DNA from: Moringa oleifera
Taxonomy: Eukaryota; Streptophyta; Magnoliopsida; Brassicales; Moringaceae
Direction of reading: 5' to 3'
Assembly: GCA_021397835.1 (NCBI GenBank)
Contig: JAJFZO010000034.1
Span: 126,501-190,500 of the forward strand
DNA length: 64,000 nucleotides
Below, piece by piece: positions 54,781 to 64,000 of this stretch. The notes below the pieces were generated by a model. It was not told the DNA's origin. It did not search any database and was given only the letters and a program-made list of their open reading frames with translations. A program made the position numbers and the translations under genes. The first letter of the stretch is position 1; the number at the start of each line of letters is the position of its first letter.

Positions 54781-56397
54781 TCCAAAGATTAATTTAATCC
54801 AAGCCCAACCCACCTTTGCTATTGGGCAAACCAAAGATTGGGACTTGCCATTTTCAAAATTGGGTTGGAGGTGGACGGGGCCATGGTCCAACCTCACAAC
54901 TTCTGGCTTGATTCAGGATGGGGTTGTGGCTCCATGAATTGTGCTACATTCATTTCTAGATGGAAGAAAAATCAATTAGACTTTTAACCAAGTCTTGAAA
55001 GACTGGGTGCCAACCAGGCGTGGTGGCCTGGGATATCCAAATCCACGAGGCATAGATGACAAAGACAGTAATGTTATCTGCAAATTATAAAAAATATATA
55101 TCAGTCCAGGACGAGAAGGAATGTTGTGATTGTGGTGCCTCACTTAGTCACATCCACCCTTAATAACTTGCTTCAGATTAAGACCAACAAGTTACCCGGC
55201 AAAATTATTGCACTTTCTCGCCCCCCAAACAGCAATCCCATTAGCTAGCCAGCAAACTCATTATAAACCCTAGCTATTCCCCACCACCTTGGAACCTTCC
55301 TCTTTCTCTTTTCCTTTCAAGCTAAGGCATGCACAACAGCACCAATTAATCAAATATCTGTACTGCTTGATATCTTTGCGAGTCGTCTCCAAGATTTTTC
55401 TCAACTGCCTATCACTTCTGTTCCATGTCACTGCCAGATACAATTACGGGATCGATGTGTACGTAGGAGGAAACTAGCCATCTATGGACCCACGTATTAG
55501 CTGTATCAGTCTTCCTTTCACCGTAAAGGTCCACTGTTATAGTGTTGAAGATCTTATCTTACATGATTCTCAGAGGCTTTAGGATAAGGTGGAAGGCCTT
55601 TCCTTGCCAGTCTTTTGCTTGGCAACGTGACATGATTCGACATCCTTGGATCACGACCTGGGTATGCTTAGTTTCGAGCTCATTGTCACTAATACGTGTC
55701 CTTAAGAGAGGTCACTAAACGATTTTGCAAATAACTCAATGGGGTCCTTCGTGGGGTCGATCTCTGCAAAAAGTCTTTTCTTAATCGTGCTTAAAGAAGA
55801 AGAAAAGACAGTAACACTGTCCACAAAAGCATAACTATGCGGGGTTCGAGACTGTACAAGATAAGGTTTCATGGTTGACACCTGAACTGCTTTGAAAAGG
55901 TGGCGACGGTGAGTGGCAGGCAACAAGTTCCCATCACAGAGAAGACTGTTCCAAGTTGAATCTACTACACATGCAAATCGAAGAGAAGGAGAAGGGTGCG
56001 GAGTTTGCACGTGACGATGATGCCCTAAGAAGGCACAAGTGGACCCTAAGACAAGCCATGTAAGCCTACAGCGTTTTGGCTGGTCGTGTCCAAGGCAAGA
56101 CTGTCAATATATATATTTGGGTAGTGAGAGTCATCAGTTTAAAGGTTATGGTATTGGTCATCTTAGGGACTAATGGGAAGCCTGGGTGAGAGATTTGCTA
56201 AGTGGAAGAGAACGCTGAGGCGACAGAGGACAAAGCTCTATATTACTAGGGTTTGCGTATCTATGCTTCTGTGTTGGCACAAGCACTCCTAGCCAGCTAG
56301 AAGTCACCCCATGTACATTTTTGGTTTCTTTTTAACTGTTCTCTTTGCTCCTAATGTCTTAGTTGATGTGCATGTATGGACGACCATGTACATAGGT

Positions 56398-56424
56398 CAT
56401 GCATGCATGCATGCATGCATGCAT
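56398..56424. repeat. (CATG)n microsatellite
   Basis: Nearly seven tandem CATG units (27 bases). The unit also creates repeated CATGCA RY-type words, which can bind B3-domain factors, but a simple repeat is the safer reading. Confidence 0.85.
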
Positions 56425-57314
56425 TGCTACTTAAAGTTTGGGAGAATCTTGTTAATTGAGTTCATATAATGAATCCTTCAATTTTAATATGGCCTACCCT
56501 TGATTAGTTATTAACTGTGTGGTGGATCATCAATGGCATTAATTAACTAATTAATACTAATAGTTTACCAATTATCTATGCATATATGAAGGTATCTATC
56601 AACAATTAGAGCTGTAGCAGATTAGGGCAAACAAAATCTGCTAAACCTGGATTACAGCTAATTTCATAGGGAATTTGACTACTGGATTAATTTTATAAAT
56701 GGCACCACGCACGGGTAATTAGTGTGATTGATGATGAAAACGATGGAATTTTCTATAAAAACAAACTCTTGACTTAGGTTGCCAGAGATTTTTAATTAGG
56801 TGAAGATACAGATATAAACAGAAGTACTAAACACCCAAATATAAACATATTTAGTGGCGCTAATCAAGTTAAGGGCGTACCAACCAATTAATTAAAATGG
56901 GTATACCCTATTGCTAGTGTATGCCATCTCATATATAGATGAATTCTTATTACGTGTAGGCAGAAAAATCTGAAAGGAATGGATCCAAAGGCAAAGAGAG
57001 GGCTTGATCCTGAAATTGAGGGCAAAGGTTAGGTCAGTTGATGCTGTTTAACACAGAGTGGGACAGATTCTATGTAGACTTATGGAGACAAGGGGTGGCC
57101 TTGAAAGTAAGGATAAGTAAAGAGAAGTCGTTTTCAGGAGGGGATTTGGAAGGGAGACAAAGGTGATTGTGTTTGCCTTGTCATCTTTGGTTTCTGATGG
57201 GACCTTCTCCATTTCAACCCACATAGGGGCCAAAGGCCGTATAGCTCTCACCCACCACATATTCCCTTCTCACATGCACATATTATATATCTTCTTCTCC
57301 ATCTCTTTCTATAT

Positions 57315-57323
57315 TATATAAAG
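57315..57323 (+). promoter_or_regulatory. TATA box of the RTFL/DVL peptide gene
   Basis: TATATAAAG preceded by CT-rich DNA, about 130 bases upstream of the peptide start codon. This implies a transcription start near 57350 and a leader of roughly 100 bases. Confidence 0.55.
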
Positions 57324-57453
57324 CTCTCTCACTGCTCGTATGAGCTTTGCTTAGGTAGCTAAAAGTGTAAAACAAGCTCGCCATTTATATGTACAGCCGT
57401 GACCCAGATTGAAGTACTTGCTGCATACGCACGCGGTGGTGCCGGTTTTGTAG

Positions 57454-57609
57454 ATGAGGATCATGGCAGGAGAAGGAGGAGGATCAACGTCCACCGGGGT
57501 TGCCAAGCTTGGATCGTGGAAGAGGTGCTCGAGGATTGTCCGGGAGAAGAGATCAAGGTTCTATATCATATGGAGGTGCACAGTGATTCTCCTGCGATGG
57601 GATGAATGA
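57454..57609 (+). CDS. ROTUNDIFOLIA-like/DEVIL (RTFL/DVL) small peptide
   Basis: A 51-residue open frame (ATG 57454, TGA 57607-57609); a second ATG at 57463 would give 48 residues, MAGEGGGSTSTG being a plausible true start. The C-terminal half is the RTF domain: SWKRCSRIVREKRSRFYIIW followed by RCTVILLRWDE. It has the conserved Cys, the basic R-E-K-R stretch, the YII-RC core and the LL-W ending. From memory, Arabidopsis members read about CSKQVREQRARLYIIRRC VVMLLCW. These plasma-membrane-associated plant peptides limit polar cell proliferation in leaves, stems and fruits when overexpressed. The gene is intronless, as usual for the family, with its own TATA box. Arabidopsis has an RTFL gene (AT3G23635, from memory) near the MED33A/RNR2A segment. 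The penultimate Cys of the usual LLCW is Arg here. Confidence 0.85.
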   Translation: MRIMAGEGGGSTSTGVAKLGSWKRCSRIVREKRSRFYIIWRCTVILLRWDE

Positions 57610-58545
57610 GTTGGAAGATGGCGAGGAAGAGACGGTGTAGCATAGGATGGAACATTAGAGAGTACGGTGAGTAGTGCGACACGCTTGAATACAGAAGAGG
57701 CTTCTGGTATCGTCATTCTGTGGAAAAAGCAGACGAGCAATGGTTGTGTAAAGGGTCATGCTGTTTCTGATCACCAGAAGATTTGCACTGTTAGAGATTG
57801 TAAGAAATGTTACCAGATTCACGGTTCTTGTGAATGCATCTGTCTTTCTCTGTTTCCTTCACTCTTTTCTCCTTCTTTTTTCTCTTGCTGATCAAGCCTC
57901 AAGCACCTGTTCTTAATTACTGCATTAGGTCATAAGAAGAATTCCATGCAGCACGTTGCAGATGGATCAGATAACATAATGAACCTTCACAGGCACAGCT
58001 CCTCAGTGCTAAGTTTTTTTTTTCCCCCCTTCTATTTCGGGGGCTCCACTTTGGAATGGGGAAAACAATAGAGAGGCTCAAGAATAGATAGAAAGGCAAG
58101 CCAAAAAGAAATAGAATCCAGGGTCTGAAAGTAAACAACAATATATACATGATTATAACAAAATCTTTTCTGATAAGATTCAGACGTGGACTTTGCCTTT
58201 ATGATAGTTTTGACATACAGTTAAATGGCAACACAAAAACATGGAACTTTCATCTTGATGTACCAAAGAACAACACAGTTTATTCTGCCAACCAAATCCA
58301 ATTGAAGCCAAAGCCTAAGTGTTCACTAATTTATGAGACAGTTTCTAAAGAAAAAAAAAATAAGAATCAACTATTATAGAAAAGAACCTCTTAGTTGAGA
58401 GGCAAAGGGGATCTGCTCTATAAACTTTGAGAAATCAACATACGTTACATGCATTTGTCTTCTATCTTTTCAGCACAATAGTTGGGGACAGAGCACCTCT
58501 GCCAACAAGATACTAGGCATCTGCACCTAACAACCCAACCTTTTT
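57610..58545. other. Convergent 3' region of the RTFL gene and the CNNM/CBS gene
   Basis: Probable RTFL 3' UTR (a long pyrimidine-rich stretch near 57840-57890) and then the 3' UTR of the CNNM/CBS gene on the minus strand. No other gene is seen. Confidence 0.5.
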
Positions 58546-60516
58546 CTACCTTTTGTTCCCGAGAGAAGGCTCAGCAGGAGTTCCTTGTAACCTTGCAAAG
58601 TTTGCATCAGTTTCAGTAGATTTCTTCGGTGTTTGTTGCTTACTTAGGCCTCCCTGGAAATCAGGACAAGAAAACAATGGTGTTAAGCAACAATCACTTG
58701 GAAAAATCATTTGGTTAGTGAATAAATTGCAATACTTTGATGGCTACAAGCCACAAAACTTTGCTATCCAGGAAACTTCCAAAATTAGATTTGATATCTG
58801 GCAGAGTGGATATTTTCACTCCAATACCCTGCAACCAAATTTGGAAGCCCATGCGATCACAAGAGATAAGCAATTATCTACTTCTTAAGCATCTGCCTTC
58901 AAACCTGTGGAACTTCACAGTGTTACAATTTTATAGAACTAAATGTCCCCAAAGAGTCAACACATGGAGAGCAAGCAAAATGACATCTCATAGCATATAA
59001 AATAAATCATGCAAGAAAAACTTATGATAATGATGAGACTAGTGTCTTCCTTTCATTAGGAGTCCACTCTTTTCTTATTCTTTCTTTATTTTCTATTTTC
59101 CAAATTGATCAAAGCTAAGTTCATATTTACAAGCTTTTGCACACCAAGCACACAATAGAAACCGAATAAAACATGGGTAGCAAATTATGTTACTTACTGC
59201 TCCTTTTTGGCCAGTTAACCTCCGACTGGATGGAGCTCGTGCCACTGACGAAGCAGCTGCAGCTGCTGCCACACGGATTCTGCACAAAGATCAAAATTCA
59301 TCCATATATTATTTCTCATTTTACATTTGTCAATCATCTAAGATTCAACAACTGGTTTTTAAATTGTAATTCCAAATAACCTTTTATGCACATCCACATA
59401 TTCATCTGTTTCGTCCACAATCTCCTCCTGCATTGATCAAGAAATTAGTGACAGATAATATGGAGCACATGAACACCTGAATTAAAAGGAAACAACATAA
59501 CAAGGAGCTTTGGCTTACCTGTAGCAGTTCCTCGAAAACATCTTCCAAGGTGATGATACCAATAACTTCACCGTCTTCAATATCCTCGGATCCATGAGAC
59601 AATCCATTTGTTGCCACATCATAACGTTGTGAAGACGATTGCCTATTTAAATTAGTAGGCCTGGAAGCCTTGTCAATCTCAACAACAAAGCTTTCTGGCT
59701 TTTCATCTGGCTTGGATAGCAAAGGAGTAGTCAGTTGGGAGTCTCCAGTGGTGGTCTTGTCCTCTTCAGCTGCTTCTCCATCAACTGTTGAGGGTAGAGC
59801 CTTGTTTTTCCCTTTAGCCTTCACAACAGCTGCCATATGACTGCTGCCCTTTTGAAACTCGTTCAATATGTCATACAGAGGCATATCAGCTGGAACCCTG
59901 GCAAAATCCCGACAAAGGAATCTTGAGGTATTATGTATATATATATTTGGAAGAATTAGTAAGCACATCCAGGAAAGAGATAAGCAAGTTGCACATGGCG
60001 GCACACCTTGGTGCCCTAGTAAATAATACTATATTTTTCCAATTTTTTTTTTTTTTAAAAACAGATAAGTAGACCTGGGAATTCTCCGTATGGAAACAGC
60101 ACTGACTGGGGTCTCCGTTTCAGGTCGAACTGTAAGAAGACTTTTCACCTAACCAAGCAAGGAAAGGAGATGGGTCTTAGATAGCATAACCACTAATAAT
60201 CAGAAAAGTTGAATCCAAGGATGATAAATACAAAATTTGTCAAAATCTGTAAGTTGGAACGCCTACCAGCAGAAGCCCAATAATATTTTTTGGATTTCCA
60301 GAATAGACAGGAACTCGGCTATGACCACGAGCCAGAATCTTTCCCATTGCTTCCCTGAGTTATTGATTTGAGAAAAAGAAAAAGAATAATAAAATAATTA
60401 ATACTTTTACTTAAGAGAATATAGAGAAAGCAATTAGATAGAAAATGTTCGAGGCAATTGCTGGAATTACAAACTTTTCCAGCACATAAAAGAATAGCAT
60501 CCTACCTCTTTTCCCC

Positions 60517-60547
<31 letters not shown>

Positions 60548-63500
60548 AAGACTAAGACTGAGATCTTTGGTCATTAACACACTGGTCAATCTGCCTACAC
60601 AGCACTTATTCTATATGAAGGAAACGAGCTACCACAAAGATACAGTACATATGCATGTAAAACATAACAGATTAAACAGAATGGCAATGACATGAAACAG
60701 ACAAATACATGAAATATTGATTATCAATCAACTTTATCCACTTCTTTAAGCCAGAATACAACTGCTTATTAACTAGCATCATTAATTACAAAACATAAGA
60801 TCAATGAATAGTTAGTTCATTCATACAAAATGTTTCTGTATCATACAGCTCCCTGAAAGAGGGGGGCCAAGCATACAACATGAACATAACCCCTGGATAT
60901 TAAAGTCCCAGCACACTGTTTGTATCATTTTTAGTGGAGAACTAGAAGGAAAAACTGAGAAAAGAAGAAGAGAAGACCAAAACAATTATTATTCATGAGC
61001 AAAGCGTACCAATCCAACTTTGAATTCACATCTAAAGAGAAAGTTGACTCAATAGGTGTCATAGCCTCCTCTGCAGTCTGTCAAACCAAGCACAAAATTT
61101 TAAGATCAACATGAATACAATATCACAAGCAGGAGCTAGGCAGGTAAGTCCTGTGACTTGGCTGGGTTGTGCCCGAAGCTTTCCTTTTAAAATAATATCA
61201 TTTTGAAATCTAGAAAATGAAAACAATAGATAAACAGCCTCCAACATTCTACTTTCATCATAAGGCCTACCTTTTCAGTCAAATCTAGTGCTCCACTGAT
61301 AATTGTTGTCTCATCATGTGTGAGTTCACCTCCCTTGCCAGCCTGAGAATATACCAAGAAAATCATGTTTTGTTACAAAGCCATTCAATAGATGTTACAT
61401 TAATGTTTTGGTAAATTTGAGCTCCTGGACATAATGACATGGTTTTCTCAGGGGATACTATCAGTTCCTCTGAGTTGCTTTCTTACCTCCTTGCTGTGAA
61501 TGGAGACAAGGGCTTTCAACTGAGCCCGCCTAAATAAAGCATCATTATGCCCCAAAACCCAGTCCAGGACCTAAATACATAGATTTCAAAGGAAGAAAAA
61601 AAAACATAGGAAAAAGATGAGAGTCAGCATTTAAAACATGGAGAGAATATATTAGTGCATCATTTTGATAACAGGGCAAATAACGACATCGGACAGTAAC
61701 TTTTTCCCTTGTTTATTCTTTTACCAATAAATAGAATAAAGGAGTTAAGAACCTATTGAACATTATCTTATATAACTACAAATGGAAACAATGAAAAAAA
61801 AAAAAACTAGATGGGACTAAAAACACAGGTTTGAAAGAACAGATCTTTCCCCCCCCCCCCCCCCCCCCCCCCACCCCAACCAAAAATATATATACATATA
61901 TAAAGGAACAACCTTTACTAGTTCAGGTTATTAAAAGAGAAGTATACACTTACCATAGTTTGCAATTACTGTGCACACACAAACAAGAACAAGGCAGCAA
62001 GGGAGATACACCACCTGAGACATTATCAAACTACCACTTATACATCCATAAGGAGCCGTAAAGCAGCCATTCATCCTTATCCTTGCTATGTAAGAAAGCA
62101 GATATTGTATCAGAAAAACTAGTCTATTTAACACACTCAGGAACTTCTGTCCTTAACATATTAGCAGACTTAAGTCTTCTCAACATCTTTCTTAGTGGGG
62201 CACATGAGCCAAATCATACCTAAACCAAGGTGGTTTTCCATCTTTTTATTGCACTTGACTAAATTATCTCAGTCATTACTGCCCCATGTTTTTAGACCAC
62301 GTATATCCCTATCTCATCTGACAGACTGCTAAAGAAGGCCACAAGTCCTAATCCTATCACTCTGCTCCTTGGAACTACGTGAACTCATTTACAAGAAAGG
62401 GTTTTATAAGCACGTTTTTCATCAACTGTCCGACAGATGATACAGACAGTGGACAAACCCCAAAGAACTTTTGAATATACTCTTATACAAAGAGTACTTG
62501 CCAATCAAATAATCCTAAAACAACTTCTCACTTCACAACAAAGAACATGAGAGAATTTTTCAGAATGATAGATTAAAAGTATAAAGGACCTAAAACCACA
62601 TTTTGTTGGTAATCATTCCAGGCGAACAAGAGTTACCATGTTTCATCCAAGGTTCTCAAGAAAACAAAGGAACTTCAGCAGTGGACTGTGAATTTACCTT
62701 TCCTATGGGATAAGCTATTGGGCAACAAATTATCATTAAAATTCGCACAAGCCAAGCAAAATTTGCACCAACTGCAAGTCCATATCTACTGCATATTGCT
62801 TGAGGAATAACCTGAAAACAGCAAAAGAAACAAGTGGGTCAAACCAATAAATGGAGTGAAAAGGTCAAAACCAAATTCCAAATTGAAAGCAACAAATACA
62901 GTGTACCTCCCCAAAAGCCAGAACGAATGTCACAGATAGTATAATAGCAACATATTGGTTGAAAAGTTTATCCAGGTAGATAGGGAGAGCCTGCAGATAG
63001 TCAGCAGCAAAGCCAACAGTCGTCATCAAAAGTTAAGCATGTTTCAAATACTAATGTACCCAAAACAACACATTTAAGAAGAGACATCCAGAAGCCGACA
63101 TTGTACACTACCACACAATAAACATGTTTAAACTTAGACATATGAATTTAATTTTCTGCATCCGAGTCTACACTTCCCAAAAATTACCTAACAGGATATC
63201 TTCCTTTAACCACTAACCTCTTCACTCCAAGCCAAACAAAACGAAACATCCGTCACCCATGTCTTTTGAACAAGATCAGCAAGCAGAAAAACGAAAAAAA
63301 AATGATCGCCAATTGACAAAGAGATCAAGCACACTGCAGACAAATGTAACCACAATGACAGGCAAGAAAAGAAAAGAAGGCAACTTCCATCAAAACTGAG
63401 TCAAAAGAGAAGCTTCAGATGAATTACCTCCATTGAAGCAGCATTACACAGGAGCAAGGTCACCAACAGCTGATGTTGCTTTTGAACTACTGGAAAAATC

Positions 63501-63954
63501 GTAGCTGAACACCCACAAATCGCCAAAAATTAAGAAAAAACAAGTATATACGTTTATACCCGACAAGTTATTATCACGGGATCGCCGATCAACAAATCAA
63601 AAGAAAATCAAAGCCACTTCAATACTGACGCAGGAGAGCTGACTTGCGGTTAGGTCTATCAATCAAAAGAAGAACCAAACTGAATAACACGAGAGGGTTC
63701 AATTAGTTATTACCAGCTTGCTTTTTCTCGGTGGACGTGCCACTACGTTGTAGAATTTCGAGTTCAACGAGTCCGAGAGACATCAAGCCTAAGGTGAGAC
63801 CCGACATGATACCCGCGAAGAGCACGAGCACGCAGGAGACGCCCGCATAGACAAACCACCACACCGATCCAAAGGGTATTCCCTCTGCGACGCCGTTTAA
63901 TTGCCCCACCGTGGTCAACATCCGGGTCGCCACCACCGCATTTATCCAATGCAT
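58546..63954 (-). CDS. CNNM-type DUF21 and CBS domain membrane protein
   Basis: Membrane protein of the CNNM/CorC family, a proposed Mg2+ transporter (plant members are called MGR; Arabidopsis AT4G14240-like). Thirteen exons: 63954-63714, 63504-63428, 62990-62907, 62811-62698, 61570-61487, 61342-61271, 61077-61010, 60354-60267, 60148-60075, 59897-59519, 59427-59381, 59279-59198, 58653-58546, giving 505 residues. The DUF21 domain has several membrane segments with the signature phrases [30 protein letters not shown] and [18 protein letters not shown] pair follows: [14 protein letters not shown] to [20 protein letters not shown], and [17 protein letters not shown] to [14 protein letters not shown] long polar insert (about 85 residues) splits the second CBS motif. 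The tail after [16 protein letters not shown] is Ala/Ser-rich. The large exon 10 encodes the insert. The promoter lies outside the window. Confidence 0.9.
60517..60546. repeat. (AG)n/(AGAC)n microsatellite
   Basis: AG repeat passing into AGAC repeats, in an intron of the CNNM/CBS gene. Confidence 0.8.
61849..61872. repeat. 24-base poly-C tract
   Basis: An uninterrupted C run followed by ACCCC in an intron of the CNNM/CBS gene; on the transcribed minus strand it reads as poly-G. It may be length-polymorphic or mis-sized by sequencing. Confidence 0.85.
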
Positions 63955-64000
63955 CTTTCCTCCCGTCCCTTTTCACAACCGAGAAAAAAAAATACACAAA
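63955..64000 (-). promoter_or_regulatory. 5' leader of the CNNM/CBS gene (partial)
   Basis: The last 46 bases lie upstream of ATG 63954 and are probably 5' UTR; the promoter is beyond the window edge. Confidence 0.5.

Larger units (their letters stand above)
53782..57453. other. Intergenic region between Serinc and the RTFL peptide gene
   Basis: Serinc promoter (to about 54.0 kb), an AT-rich repeat block, then 2.6 kb of unique sequence with a TATAAA at 55262-55267 and a telo-box-like AAACCCTAG just after it. I looked for a gene downstream of that TATA box and for common microRNA precursors and found neither. The last few hundred bases are the RTFL gene promoter. Confidence 0.5.

Noticed and set aside
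55262..55477. TATAAA followed by a short open frame (EPSSFSFPFKL...)
   Set aside because: The frame begins at TTG, not ATG, and resembles nothing known. The TATA word alone does not support a gene.
55845..55865. GGTTCGAG word resembling a tRNA T-loop
   Set aside because: No acceptor stem, anticodon arm or RNA polymerase III A box is placed correctly around it.
55702..56103. A stop-free minus-strand frame of about 134 codons ending KSFSDLS
   Set aside because: No ATG supports the long form, no family is recognisable, and frames of this size occur by chance on both strands elsewhere in the window.
57399..57605. 68-codon frame overlapping the RTFL gene (MTQIEVLAAY...)
   Set aside because: It is in a different frame from the conserved RTF domain and its own start is not an ATG.

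Overview
The window is nuclear DNA of a flowering plant, most likely a eudicot. The genes have many GT-AG introns and AT-rich spacers, and the proteins belong to plant families: a TDY-type MAP kinase, a PLS-class PPR editing factor, a plant MED33 Mediator subunit and an RTFL/DVL peptide. I cannot name the species. There is no prokaryotic, organellar or viral segment. Intron boundaries were read by eye; in every multi-exon gene the exon phases add up to one uninterrupted reading frame.

Layout from left to right: the last codons of a BPM-type MATH-BTB gene (+, 1-110); MPK16 (-, 1181-5656, 10 coding exons); an AT-rich spacer with repeats and TCP-type motifs (about 6.4-10.7 kb); three tandem dienelactone-hydrolase-family genes (-, 10777-13324, 14304-16677, 18187-20532), each with the same seven exons; ribonucleotide reductase small subunit RNR2 (+, 23067-28033, 9 exons, one intron carrying a MITE-like insertion); Mediator subunit MED33/REF4-like (+, 31513-41046, 12 exons); a MEF18-like PPR protein (-, 41449-43629, intronless); a ribosomal L34e-superfamily membrane protein (-, 44429-48203); a Serinc protein (-, 49676-53781, 6 exons); a tiny RTFL/DVL peptide gene (+, 57454-57609); and a CNNM/DUF21-CBS membrane protein (-, 58546-63954, 13 exons).

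These genes are not an operon and do not form one pathway. The informative part is gene order. From memory, BPM1, MPK16, MEF18 and the L34e-like gene are neighbours on Arabidopsis chromosome 5 (AT5G19000 to AT5G19025), and dienelactone hydrolase, RNR2A and MED33A are neighbours on chromosome 3 (AT3G23570 to AT3G23600). Here the two sets are interleaved, as expected of an ancestral segment that duplicated and then lost genes reciprocally in the Arabidopsis lineage.

I found no undescribed molecular system. The points most worth a second look are the unlisted RTFL peptide gene, the intact hydrolase triplication, the palindromic MITE filling an RNR2 intron, an AT-rich foldback-like repeat family at three loci, and two genes (MPK16 and the L34e-like gene) whose true ends lie in very small exons that simple gene calling would miss.
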